A stretch of 64,000 bases of DNA, taken from contig JACATO010001069.1 of NCBI GenBank assembly GCA_018389105.1, forward strand, positions 620,001-684,000, given 5' to 3'. Position numbers and translations under genes: made by a program. The notes below the pieces were generated by a model that saw only the letters and a list, made by a program, of their open reading frames with translations, did no database searches and was not told the origin of the DNA. This document shows positions 44,792 through 58,639 of this stretch, piece after piece; within the stretch, counting starts at the first letter, position 1, and each line of letters starts with the position of its first letter. This DNA is from Nautilus pompilius. Lineage: Eukaryota; Mollusca; Cephalopoda; Nautilida; Nautilidae.

Positions 44792-44819
44792 TATATATAT
44801 ATATATATATATATATATA
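44792..44819. repeat. (TA)14 microsatellite
   Basis: Fourteen perfect TA copies, the longest pure TA array in the window. Confidence 0.95.
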
Positions 44820-47800
44820 GGATAAACAGTAGAGCAAGTAAGATATTTATACACAATTTCAGTAAAATTTGTATTAAATACTTTTAGTAATATTACTTTT
44901 TTACCTTATAATTTCCCATCTATATATAAAATATTTGTCCAGTAACATAATTCCTTTTTAAAACTAAATATCAGAGGAACTAGCTTAAAATTGTTGCCCA
45001 TATCCTTCACTTTTGACTACGTAGCAGATAACTAATTATACAATGAATGATTGGTAAGTTAGCTTTATGTTATTTAAATACTTTACATTTGACTGTATAG
45101 TAGATAATTGTTCTAAAAGCCTGGAGCAAGCAAAAAAAGATGCACTTTATGGCCAAATATCAGAATTTTAAAAAAAGCAGCTGGAAACTAGAACTTCCCT
45201 AATAACAGATACATTAATATCAGATGATTAGAAACAAATCTATGAATGATCAAAGCCTTGAGTTTGGTAAAAGATTTTTTTCCTAAAACAGCTTATGATG
45301 CAAATGCTGAATTATTCTATATATGACCTCCACTTTTAGAGCTAAATTTGGGTGTTTTCTAAGGCTGATTGGAAAGAATATCAGGTACATGTGACAAATG
45401 CTCATTTAAATACTGTGTTGCTATAAAGCACAGAAAATTAATCCTGCACTTTTTTAAAATGTTAAGGCATTTCCTTTATTACAAAATTTAATTTTTCATG
45501 ATAAAGAGAATACTTAAATTGCAAAATGACTATATTCTCTGTAATTGTACTTCGTTTAACTTCAATAATGAAATAATATGTCAACCAGACTGAAAAATAT
45601 TTAAATACTTGACATTTTACCAAGTGCATGATGCTTTTGTAATTGTAAATATTAAAGCTTTGCAAATCATATTTATGCAGGATTGTAAATTATGTATAAT
45701 AAAGAGCTGAAATTCTTTCTCGCATGTCTTGCTCTGACTGATCTTAATATCTAAAGTTCTTGCTCACTGTTTTGCCAAACATGGGTAGGGTGGGCTGTAT
45801 TTGGCATTGAGTCAGTAGTATAGTTTCTAACTTGTTCTTTATAAGTTTCCTTTCACTACTAATTAGAAACATTCTGGTAGGTTCTTTTGCCATTAATGTT
45901 GGGATACATCAGCCAGGCATATCAAATCCCTGTCACCCTGGTTAGTACTGCATTATAAAAATACAACAATTATAGATATTATATTTTCAAATGTCACATT
46001 AAAATTAGAAATATAAAATTCTGATAATTTTGTTAAATCCAAATGTCTTCACAAATCTATTTTTTATTTTCGTTTCTTAATACAGCAGTCCACTCAATTT
46101 TAGAACACTATTTAAAGTTATTAGCATTAAAAAAAAATATTGGTATACCAAGACAATTAATGCTTTTAAAACAATATTACAAAATATTAAACTTATTGTT
46201 TGTTTAAATGTTTATAAATAATCTAAGTAGATAAACGTTTTAGAAATTAACAAGAATACAGTAATTTTCCTGTCACACATACCTCACCTAAGCAAAAAAA
46301 CTTTTTAAAAAACCTAAAAATTTTTTAGAAAAATTAAAAGTATGCTCTGGAAATTTTCATTTTATGTTCTACTAAAGTTTCCTTTTTGTATAAAAGATAT
46401 GTATATACATATCTTGCACATCAGTTTATATTCAGAAAGTTAGAGAATTAATAACTAAGGTTCCTTTTCTACAGTGTGTTGTTTATCAATGATCTAACTA
46501 AAATTAAGCAAATTTACATCAGGGATAGTGTTTAATAGTATAGACATGTTAAGAAAAATAAAATGTAAATGAAGAGTTTTGTATTTTAATTGTCCAATAC
46601 ATTTTTAAGAAGTCACTTGAAATTCTATTGCTTATCACATTGTTGTTACTTCAGCTAGGCTGGCTTTTATTTACAAAGATCAACAGAGGAGACATACCAG
46701 AAGGTGAACAGAGAAATTTGTTATTCTAGATTTTTCAATGGTTTTATTCTTGTTCTCAAAAATACATAATATGTACATGTCTGTGCTCATCAGCATTTGG
46801 ATTTTAAACATTTAAAGTCATTTGAGCAGAAAATACAAAATGTTATTGCTACATTTATTGCCTGATCCTACAATTTTATTATAACATCTAAAACTTACAA
46901 AAGAAGGGATTTTATGCAGTAGTTAGCAGCATTTGAAATATTTAGATAAGAAATATTGATCCATATAGCTATACTAACAGTCATGAAGTACATTTTACAT
47001 TAGAAACTCAAACTTTTTGAGAACATGTGGGATCAATGTCAAAAGAAAAGAAAAAAGAAAAAATTCAAGCAAAAGATCTAAAATTAAATAGCTTATATTT
47101 GTAATTAAGAAAAATAATTGTTCTTATAACATAACAATTCAAACTCAATACCTAATGTTTGATTTTTTTTTTTTTTCTATTTCACATGAATAAAAAAGGG
47201 AAATAAAAACATTGTCAAACAATATAATTCAAAACGTTTTGAATATCTGGGCTTATATTAAATAATGCTTACTGGATATTATTCATAAAAATGAAAATCA
47301 TTCATTTAAAAAACAAAACAAATGAGATGTTCAGTTCTGATGAATTTTATTTAGTTTCTTGTTATAGTTGATGGAATGAATAATGAAAAATTGCCATCAC
47401 TTTAGGTGTAGAAACAGATTTACTTTTTATCTGAAATTTTGGTTTTCATTGCAAGGCCACACACTGAAGTCTTTATTTAGCTTGCAAATTTTTATTTTTT
47501 TATTTGGAAGCTACTTAAAATTAGTGCTAGGAGAAGTTTGTTACGACAAAAACAACTTACCAGTATATATAGATAGTTTCTACACTCAAGTTTTGTACAA
47601 GGGTACTATTATTAGATTGGATTTTTACTTAAAAAAGGTTAATGAATTTTACAATCCCTGCCATAATTATCTGAACATGACAAGTTTTGTATGTACAATA
47701 ACTGTCTGAAAGTAATTTTCAGTATTTGGTAGGAGCGTAGAAATTGTAGGCATGCCAACCTTTTCTCCAGATCCATTTGCATCCAGAGAATGTGAAATGG

Positions 47801-48369
47801 TGAAAGTATGACTTGTCTGTGAAGATTACAAGATGCTAATATGCAAGAGGCTGGCCTTTATTTGTATCTGGCACCGATAACTTATTAAATACTAAAGAAA
47901 GATGTATGAATGCACAAACACACATACATGTTAATTTACTTATTTTTATTGGTTGGCAAATGATGCCCTAATTAATTTTTTTTTGCTGGTGGACAAAATG
48001 TGAGCATCTTATCATATATTGCTAATTATCAACTAAATTTTAAACATACCCACAAGAATGGCACCACACAAGAAAGTTATGACCAAAGTTTGCCAAAAGA
48101 AGTTAACTGTAAAATGTTTTAACTATTGACACATTATTTTGTTTTTTTCTTGTACACAGATCATACTTTCAGGAACCATTTTTTTTTCGTTTCTCTCTTC
48201 ATAACTGCAAATTTTACACCATGGCACTTTTTATTCTCAAATTTTTAATGGTACAAATGTAAACAACTTTCCTAAGAGATAATTAAGCAAAACCAAGAGA
48301 AACAAATTGTACTCTCATCAATTTGTAAATCTTTAAAATACAGCTCAACCAGTTACTTTACCTTAATTA

Positions 48370-48390
48370 AACAACAACAACAACAACAAC
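48370..48390. repeat. (AAC)7 microsatellite
   Basis: Seven perfect trinucleotide copies. Confidence 0.95.
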
Positions 48391-51300
48391 CAAACTAATA
48401 TACTAGAATGAATGTAATGGAGACTTTTCTTGCTGTAATAGTATTTTTTTTTTAAACATCTCAAATATAACAATCACAAAAACTGAAATTTAGTGATTTT
48501 TAAAAAAAATCTATAAGTATCCTGTTATAAATGAATAAAAGTCCTACAGTGTATAGCATTGTCAAGATCTAACCCAAATCCTATGCAAAAATATCTAGAT
48601 TTCTCCAGGTCTATGCTTTACTGAATAATAATCACTTGAAAGCATTTTTAAAAATTTCATCAGCCCCTCATTGTTATAAAATTATCAGCATTTCTGAAAA
48701 ACCTTTTCTGTTGCCAACCTGAGAATAGTCCTGGAAAAGCTCACTAAAATGTCAATAGTTTTATGTGAACAGGTGATGATAAAATCTTGAAAAGTACATG
48801 TGAATGACATTTTTAATTGACTTTCAGCTGCCTTTAACTCTGTATTGATGAAATTTTATAGCAACTAGCACTTTAAGAATGTACCTGTGTTTAGAACTAC
48901 TATGGTAGTAACTGACTATAACCTCAATATTGACAGCAGAAAGTTTATATTCAAATGATTTATTTTTTTAACATTTCATTACTTAAGTCTTTTACTTCTG
49001 TATCACTTTGTTACAAACTCAAATAAAGCAGATAGAATCTAAAGAAAACAGTTGATTATCATAATAAATTTTGAAAAAATATAGCATGCCCTGAAATATC
49101 TTAATTTTTCTTATGCATTTATATTAATAACATCTAGAATGTTTGCATTCAACTTCTAATTCTCAGTATTTAAAGGAAACACAAAAAAAAAAGTGTAAAA
49201 GTTTTGAGGCTTTTGATAATTTTCTGCATACAATAAGGTTCACTAAACTTGTGTGGGTGAAAACTAAGAAAAAATCTCAACGACTAAATATTACCTACTT
49301 TGAGATAAACATCAATATTTCCTTTAAAAACAGACTTTAATTATATATGTACTTTCAAAATGGCAAGTGTAATACTAAAATGTAAAACAGTAACTTCAAA
49401 CATGTGTAATCAGCCAGTGACTCATGGTTAGTTAATCTATCTTTTATGCAGTTAAAGTGAGGCATGTGTATTATTCTTTGTACTTATATTCTTACATGCT
49501 AAAAGCCCTGTTATGCAGAATACTTCCTGTGTGTTAGGGATAAGTCACAATGCATCAATAAAATAAAGAGAAAAAAGTATTGTTTACTGACCTCACAGTC
49601 AGTCTCGGAGATGTAAGAAAACTCCTCTAACTTGTACACTGTCCACATGGCTACAATGATACTTATAATTATTTCCTTCTTTCTACCCTGCTACTTATGA
49701 TAATTACAATGACAATGAAACTCATGACACTTGGCCTGTAAACTAGAATACAACAAAAAAATAAAAATAGTATAAAGGAAATGATCATCAATATAAAAAA
49801 AACCTTTTAAAAAAATTTTTAAAGAAATCATTACAAAACTAAAATCAAAACATTATGTATTTTTCTACATAAATATATAGTTATAAAATTTTAAAAAAAA
49901 CTGTATTTAGCCAAACTAATTGTGTTCAATACTCTAGGAAGTAAAATACTTTAAGAACTAACTCTATTATCTGAATCAGCTTTGCAAAATTTTCCAATCA
50001 GATTGAGGTCAGACATTAAAATTCAATTACAAAAGTGAAAGATGGCAGAAGATCTAGATTACTTGGGTGTGCAGTTAAAAATTCTAACCTATTTAAACTT
50101 TAAGACTGATAAAACCATTTTATATTACAAATTTCTCTAAAAAATTTTTCAAGGTATTTTATAGTGAATACTGGTAAATTAAATCTTATTTGAGTATATT
50201 TTGTTATTCACTTACTTTCGTTATTTTTTTTCATTTACTGAAAGAATAATAAAGTTTTAAAATTGTTTTAACCAACCAAGGATAATTTTTATAATCATAA
50301 TTGGAGTTTTTGAAATAATTTAATATCACTAATTCCACAATTAAAATGAAAACAAAAACATTAGTTTTGAGACTCTTTATAAAAAGTTACATTTCTTGTA
50401 AATTGAAAGCTTAAATTTTACTTGGATCCACTCAGAAAATATAAACATTAGAAATTTCATTAATATCAACAACCTTAAGAAAAAAAAGTAAGTTAAAATG
50501 CTTAGTAATAGCAAACATGTCTGAGTATTTTTATAATTAAAATCTATATTAAAAACAAAGCAATGTAAACTTTCAATTAATCTCTACTTAAACTGATTTT
50601 AAGTTACTGTAAACAAAATTAAATGTTCAAAAGACAAAAGAAAAAATTTTAATAACATCATTTGAAGAATCTCAGTCAGCTGTTATCTCCGAAAGCATGG
50701 CAGATTTTTAATTAAAAAATAGAAATTTATACAAGGTTACATCTTAAAGGAAGAGTGAAAAATGTGACAGGCATTAGCCTTTTCAGAATGAATAACTTTG
50801 ATTTTATTTCACTTGTCTTCCTAGAGTTCTTTTTTTTTTTCAATTTTATTTCAGAATTAAACAAAAAACAAAACAATCACAATAATGACAGTGATGATTA
50901 CTGAAAGAGCCTAGGGATAGAAAGTTATTTGAGATAATCAGTCATTGAGATAATTAATCCTAGCAGATTGTGTACACCTAAGGATGGATCCAAGGTTTGC
51001 ATACCTGATAATTTAGATAATTGGTCCTTAGATAATTGATGCTCTGCTTTATTACAAAAATTCTTTCTCTCTTTTTTTTTTTTTGTAAATGCAGTGCTTC
51101 ATAACAGATGTGAAAATATTTTTCACTGTCCTACTGATTAAAGCAGAAACAAACCAGTAGTTTTTTTTTTTTTCTTTATTAAAAAAAAGTAACAAAAATT
51201 TTCTCTCTCTTCTGCCCTTCATGCTTTAGGCCTACACACTCTTCTGGATTCTGCTGCAGCAAAAGACTTCCCAAATAGAGTCAGCATTCAGTGCTTCCAG

Positions 51301-51960
51301 TTTTTTTTTTCTGTAGGGGCTCTCCAAAAGTATCTTAATATTCTCATTTAAAATATTTTTTCATCCTATTTTAGGGCTTTTTTCAATTTGTCTAATGACT
51401 GAATTATGTGAAGTCCTCCAAAAAATTCTAAAAAATGCAGTGCTGATTATCTGTCATTTATTAAAATCTGTTCTTTAACTCACACAGTTATATAAAGAAA
51501 AATTAGAAATACAGGTGAAAGGATGAAGACTATTATTTTATTATCTGTTCAAGTAGTATGCTTCCAATTAAATAATCATCATATTCTTTCTAATTAACTA
51601 GACAATATTAAAAGGTCTAACATTTCTGAAATAATCAAATATATCAGCAAATATTTTTCTTATTAAATGCACAAATGTTTTGGGCAGTTATCATTTTTAA
51701 TTTTTTTCATTTAAAACACATAAGCACAAATGAAGTGCCTCTTAACCGTCTTTCATTTGGTAGCCTAACATTTAACTAGTAAATTTGCATAACTTCAATA
51801 AAGAAACAAACAAAAAAACTTTTTTTTTTGCTAAGTATTTTTTAAAAAACCATACATAAAGAATAGCCAAAATTTTATTTGCACTACAAATGGTAGAATG
51901 GACTGAAGACTGAAGCAATTACAATGTACAATAGCTAAAACGTATATATATTATATATCT

Positions 51961-51974
51961 ACACACACACACAC
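51961..51974. repeat. (AC)7 microsatellite followed by (ATAC)n
   Basis: Seven AC copies pass into three CATA/ATAC tetranucleotide copies up to about 51987; a short TA-rich run lies just upstream. Confidence 0.9.
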
Positions 51975-54900
51975 ATACATACATACTGGTTAACATCAAG
52001 CAGAAAATTTTACGTTTACTATGAATTCGGCATCAGAAGCTAAGAAACAACATCAGAATTTTCAAGAATACCTAAGGAAAGTTCATTCAATATTCTAATT
52101 TTTGTTCTTTATTTTCCATTTTGAAAATATGCATAGATTTGTGGTAGCTGAAAAAGCAACGTATTGAAACTTTTAAATATATTGTAATTTTATTCATAAA
52201 TTTTAATTTTTACTTGTGTATAGCTACCAAATTTAAAAATGAGTGTGTTACAAATTAAAAAAGTGATAAGGCTGCTGCTGGTTTTCATTGTTGCTATCAT
52301 AAGCTTAAAAGGATCTCCAAGACTGGCAGCCTAACAACAGAAATCTAGGTATCTTTCTTCTGTCTATCACAGGCATAGTTGCCAGTATATAATATTTTTA
52401 AATAGGATATTTTTAAATATTCTAAGTTGAATTTTTAGGTTTGTCTCTACTTCATTTATTCCAGAAATGTACTTACAGGTACCTTTTCATTTTTTAGCTT
52501 TCTTGGCAACCACTTTTTTTTTGTTTGTTTACTCTGATTATTATGTATACAGTATACAATTAAATTCTTTCTAAAAAATATTAATGGTGTTTACACATGA
52601 CACCCAAAACATCTCTTTATTCCAACCAGATATGAATGCCATTTGACTGGTATTAAAATTACCATATTAATTCTAACTGGGTGTTTACTGGAACTCAACA
52701 GAATTCAGAAGTTGGGAGTGAACAATTATTGGGTAAAAAATGTCAAAATCTGCAGAAAACTGAAAATGAAACAAATCTTCCTATGATTGGCAACATCCAA
52801 TGCATCACTATATTAGAAACTAAACCATCTGAAGAAAGTAGACAACATAGATTTATGTATAATAAAGCAATGAAAAAAAATTTTTTTTAGATTACAATGC
52901 TTTAGCTAAAAAGTGTACTGTGAATAAAATATTCTCTCTTTAGGAAAAGTAAAAAAAAAAATGTTAAAAATAAAACAAAAATGAACACAAATCAGTTTGC
53001 ACTTGGTTTTACACATGATGCTTCATCCATTTGCAAAGCCATCTGGCACTTGCATGGAAATCTCTGTGGCCAGGGAAATGAAAATTCACTATGCCTATTT
53101 TTTCACGTTTTTTCTATAATTCATATGCCACAATCATGACATTCAGAAAATAAATTTAAAAATTGTTAATTCAACAGCTCTGTTTTTGACCATCATCACT
53201 GCTGTTTTCTCATCTTCAAAGGGTCCATAACATTCTATTTACATGATATACAAGGGAAAGTAGTACTGCTATAGTAGAAAGACCTAATATGCTAAAAGGT
53301 CAGCAAATGATGATCTAACAATTCTAATCACTGCACATGCATCACTTAAATACAATGTCATGCAATCAGCAATGAAACAATCACATGCTCAAACAAGTAA
53401 CACTTTCCAAAATGTTAACAAACAAGGCAATATTCCATGAATGTTAGGGGAACAGAGCGCAAGTACATAGGTTGGTAGGAAGATGCAAACAATATGCAAA
53501 TATGTTAATTGTGATGTAGATACTTTAATGGTCTTCAATGGTGAAAAGGTAAGTTACATCTGATTCGAATTAAACTTATTTATTTTAATTTAGAATTTGC
53601 AAATGTAATGACGAAGGTCCATTATGTCCACAAAGTAAATTCTTTAATAGATAAGTGTCAAAATATTTCTAATTTAGAGGATGGGTAATTATTTGTGATA
53701 TTTATGATTGCAGACTGCACTTACAGGAGCATAGGTGGCAACTATCTACCATTTTTTTAATATGATCAAAATAGGTTTTACTTATTTATCTAAATGTCTT
53801 TGTTACATACTGAAACAACTGTCTTTGAATCCTATCACAAAAATTTTTCATTTCACTCATTTGTATTTTAGGTGTTTTTCTTAACAGTGACCTGCAATTT
53901 AAAACACAAAGGAAGGAAGAAAATATTCCTAACACAAGTTTTGAGTGTGTTCATGATATTTATGATTTCTTTCTTTCTGAAGTGAATATTGCAATGGCGA
54001 TGAGCTATCTATTCTCAGATTCAGCAATCTTGCTTGAAAATAGATCTGGTCATCCGAGCCTTTAATAAATCAGTGATTTGTACATTTCCAGCCAGAATTA
54101 TACACATTGTGCACTGTGCAGAGGATTCTGAGATAGCTTCTTATTATCAGTTAGTTCATGATACTATGATTAGACTTTAGTGCTATCTCTTATGCTGTCA
54201 GATCTATGAGAGTAATAGAAATACTTATTCACAGGATTCTTTTGCGTGTTGTTCTGAATTTCAAAACATCAGCAATGCCATTAAAATTTATCTCACCACA
54301 GTAACTGGCAAATTTACTTGAGCCAGGGAAAAATATCTATGCAGTTTTCCAATTCCTATTGCATTATCATCTTAGTAGTAAAAATAGTATTATTGTTAAA
54401 AACAGTGAGACAATATGGGCTAAGTTGCATTCACCTTGACAATAGCCAGAATGTGAATCTTATGTTACTATCTATCTGGTAGAGTGTTGTTAATTTTTTC
54501 AGTTCACTTACATAAGCTTCTAGAAAGCTCACTGGTTTCCTTACAATTCTTGTAAGGACTTATGCCTCAAATGAATCATTTGTCCCAAGGCTGATTTTAA
54601 GTCATGAAGTTTGTGCAAAACGCTCTCTATAAGCAGTCTCACAGAACAGCAGCAGCAGTGAGAATTAAAAAAACAAATAACTTTAGTGCAAAAAAAAAAC
54701 CCATTTAGTCAATCTAGTTCAACTTTAAGGTTTGATTTTTAATAATACATTAATAGATACACAAGAGTATGTTTGGTTTTCCAGTAGACTGAGTCATTTA
54801 AAATAATTAATTAAAAATCTGTTATGTAATTAACAATTACATGGTTTACAATCATAAAAATAATAAAGCCTTTTTGTCATTTTGTCCCAATTTTTGTGCA

Positions 54901-55771
54901 TCCAGTACATCAATATACAAGCTCTCCTGGCATATTTAAAAAATGCATGCATTTATAACTATATATAATAACAACCCATACATATATCTAAGCTTTTTAT
55001 ATATTAAAATCTTATGTATGAATGAGTTAATGTCAGATGTCAACATTCTTGTGATGACCATACATACAAAAACGAATTTAAGACAAGGTTACATAAAACA
55101 AAAATATGTATCTTCTTAAAATTTTTAACCTGGCATATAATAATTTATTTTTATTTTTCTTGCTTTATACAATCATCAATGTCAAAGTATTACACTGCTG
55201 TTATGAAGTGATAATGAACCACACAGATGCTATACAACCTCATTTTTTTCATTTTTCATTTGGAAAGGTCTTCTCTAACAGTTTTTTTTTTTAGTTAGTT
55301 ACTCTCAATATCTAGAAATGCAAGTTTAAATTTTAATTATATATACTTTTCCAATCCCCCCCAAACAGAATTATTTTCAAGCCAAAATTACACAATTAAC
55401 AAGAAATGTTTCCTAATATCCAACATTATCAAAATGTGGGAGTAACCAGCAATATCACAATGTACTTTCTTGTTGGTGCCATCCAAACATTACAATAAAA
55501 AATTCACCTAAACTAAATCTGAAATGAAAAATTTTATTGTCTGCATGACTGCCAACCCCTAAAGGATAAAATTCAGAGCTTCACCTAACCAAAACTTATA
55601 TACTGCCGAAAACCGAATACCAAGAAGTAGTGAATACAAATGAGTAATAAAAAAACAGCATTATACTGCTGTTAAGGTTGCTTAGGAAAAACAAACAAAA
55701 ACAAGAAAAAACAAATCTTTTGACCTAAATCACTTGCATAAGGAAGCAAAGGTCATGAATATAAATGAGTA

Positions 55772-55981
55772 CAGTAAAACCTTGATTTAACGGACTAATA
55801 GTGGGGAAGGGGAGTCCGTAAATCTGGATGTCTATTTACGCTATTTACACATGCATGGGCAAAAGGTGCCCAAGCAAAAAAAAATTTTGCACAGCTCAAC
55901 ACTGACTTTGTCGGGAGACCAGACAGCAGCCGTTGCTTCCAAAGTCTGATGAATGGGGTCCATTAAATTGAGGTTTTACTG
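55772..55981. mobile_element. pogo/Tigger-like MITE
   Basis: A 210-bp unit with inverted ends CAGTAAAACCTTGATTTAACGGAC and CAGTAAAACCTCAATTTAATGGAC (right end reversed, first 20 bases of each nearly the same) and TA at 55770-55771 and 55982-55983. The CAGTAaAACCTCgAT-type terminus is characteristic of pogo-like elements. It has no reading frame. CpG sites in the expected TTTAACGGAC and CGATTT positions have mostly become TG or CA, a sign of age in a methylated genome. Confidence 0.85.
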
Positions 55982-55983
55982 TA

Positions 55984-58610
55984 CTGCCATTTCTACTGTT
56001 TGACTCATTTAATTTTTTTAATGAGTGCTGTTATTATTCTTTTATGAAATGTCCAAATAAAAATTGTTTAAACATCATCAATACTCACTAATGTCTTTAG
56101 TTTATAACCTTATGTGGAACAATTATGACATAATGGATGTTCAAACAAAACTCAGCTGGAGTGATTATATTTTAAGCCAGGTTTCATTTAAATGTATACT
56201 TGGTTTAGTTTCTTGAATAACAGTTTAAATATTTATTTTGTTTGTATTTTAAGAGTACAAAACATTTGAAAAAAGCATGGTGACTGAAATTAATTATTAA
56301 TTAAAATTGTTAGAATTAGTTTTAAACTATCTTCTTGAAATATTATTATTATTTTGTTGTTGGCCATGAAGCAGAGACCTAGTATCTGTGGTGAAAGTTC
56401 CACATTCAGCTAAAGATATCAGACAGTCAACACTGACATGCTTTCTGTTGAGAAAAAGGAATCTGCAATAACTCACCAATAATAAACTCCTCCTTCAAAA
56501 TTGTTATATTACAGCAAATTTTATTGAGTTGCTGAATTTCATAATCAAAACATTTGCATTTAACATGTTTAAATTATAGTACAACAATTCTAAATTTGCA
56601 GAGAGAAACGATTGAGCTCTTTCAGATGATGAAACAGTAAGCTGCTATGAGCCTTATTAAAGGCAAAAAAGAAAATGTCAAGAGTTTGATACAAAATGAA
56701 ACTATTTTTCAAAATTCTAGGGGACATAATTAAAAATTAACTAAGATTTTGGTATGATCAAATATCAGCACACAATTTTTTAGTAATAAAAATGTTAATG
56801 AGCAGAATAAATTCCAACTATTGAAAATAAAGATAATTAGCATTATTTGCTACTAATGAAATAACTTTACTTAGTTAAAAAAAGTTAATTTGAATATTTC
56901 AGAGCTTTGATGTCCATCAATATTTTTGCCTTTGATAGTATAGAAGCTAAAGGGTAAGGTATAAGTGATCTGATCTTATCTAACATGATACGAAGACCCA
57001 TTTGTTATCATAAATCTAAAATTCAAGCATCAGTGAGAACAGATTAATATCCTTCAGATAAAACTATTTTATTTATTAAAATAAATTTACTAAAAAGAAG
57101 TCTTTGTTTGCCTGCAGTTATGAAAAGTAGACTATCAGTCAAATAACCCAACAGAATCAGAGTAATTATCTTAATGTGACTCACTAAGATCTAAGACCCA
57201 AGATAACCCCTAGTAAATGAGGCTTGCCCCCAAAGGAACCTAGAAGCCACAATCACAACCATGTAATTCACATTTCCTGGTATCAAGCACCAAGAACACA
57301 CTCTCAACAGTACAGCTTCAACATACAACCAATATGAGGTCAGATTTATAAATTCTTCTCTGAAATTTAGTGAAAAAAAAATTCCTTGAGGCTGTGTGCT
57401 TGTTCATGCTTACCTATTTTAAGTAGTGTATTATTAATAACTGTCAATTCAACCTTTTGTAAGCATCAGAGGTGAGAAAACTAATTATAAAGCTGAGCAC
57501 ACACAAGAGAATTAAAACAGCAGTTTGTTAACCCGTATCTTTTCTTTTTACCCAAATTTATTTTGTTTAAATTTAGGTCCTCTTTCTTGCTCAAATAAGG
57601 ACATTACCAATACATTTAATCACTGTTATTAACAAAACTATAAATTAATTAAACTATTTTTGTTTAAATTATTATCAGCTTAAATATAAAACAAAATGAT
57701 GACACCAAATAGAGAGAGAAAGGGAGAGAGAGAGAGAGAGAGAGGAGAGAGGAGACTGGTCTTTAAATCTATCTAAAATTAAATTTAGAGAAGCATGATA
57801 TTTGGCAACTTGGTTTCTAAATATTTGTCTATCCAGGCTGCTCTTGGAGAGAAACCAACATCTGTTTTTAGACTAATAATCATGGGATTGAGCTTCTGTA
57901 TACATCTGTAACACTGCTCAATGCCATGATTAGTTTCACCTGGCACTTGTAAATTAACAAAATCTATATAATTTATGTATTTATAGCAACACTGTTTACA
58001 TGTGATAACTTGCAGAGGATCAACAGTCTCCCTACATTAAGCAGACTACCAGACACTACCTTTGGCTCTATCATTAATTGTTTGTCAAATCACTAAAGCT
58101 GTTCTATATCACTAATAAAAGGTTTTGCTGGGTCTAATATTTTCTGTAGCTTCAGAAATTATGTGAAGCAGCTTCAATGCAGCAAAAACTTGTTCCCTGG
58201 ATTTTATTTGTGGAGCTGATCAAAACATGTATGATGTGAGTGAATGGAAAACAGTATTAGACAATATTGCTATTTATTCACACACACTGAAGCCAGCACA
58301 AAATTTGAAGTGACCTACATACAATAAATCCAACTCAATTACAAATGAAAACAAAATAATGGAAAGTCAGAAACTCTTTTAAAAAAAATGATTTGCAGAT
58401 ATATTTCTACAAAATGAATAACGTTTATTTAACCAGATTAATCTGAAAACATTTTCAAAAGTATAAGAGTAAATTAAATTAAAGTTGTACCATTTGTACT
58501 TTTGCTGGTTTACATTTTTACAATTAAAAATGCAATAACAACTCTTTGGTTCATCATTAATTTGTAAGAATATCCATAAAATATTTGACAATATAACCTC
58601 TTATAAAAAT
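55984..58610. other. AT-rich non-coding stretch
   Basis: No gene assigned. It contains the (GA)n array at 57711-57754. A less AT-rich patch at about 57820-58100 gives a minus-strand translation with a C-x2-C-like pair, which might be the far C-terminal end of the neighbouring Tigger relic but could not be matched. Confidence 0.5.
57711..57754. repeat. (GA)n microsatellite, imperfect
   Basis: About 44 bases of AG repeats with a few GAA or GGA interruptions. Confidence 0.93.
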
Positions 58611-58639
58611 CACAAATATCTTTAAAAAATCAAAATCAA

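Larger units (their letters stand above)
43645..55769. other. long AT-rich stretch with no recognised gene
   Basis: About 12 kb hold only microsatellites and short chance frames (for example 45462-45665 minus, 47383-47709 plus, 49143-49340 plus, 52681-52890 plus, 55106-55294 plus); none has a recognisable domain. Long T or A runs occur near 47163-47177, 51070-51084 and 51161-51173. A patch at about 45700-45960 is less AT-rich and includes a weak B-box-like ATCAAATCC (near 45922), too little to call a SINE. A patch at about 53970-54200 is also less AT-rich without visible coding. Confidence 0.5.

Noticed and set aside
45700..45960. Less AT-rich patch with ATCAAATCCC, considered as a SINE or tRNA remnant
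   Set aside because: No cloverleaf could be formed and no A box or tail was visible.
47383..47709. 108-codon plus-strand frame
   Set aside because: No domain recognised; surrounding DNA is equally AT-rich and shows no codon bias change.
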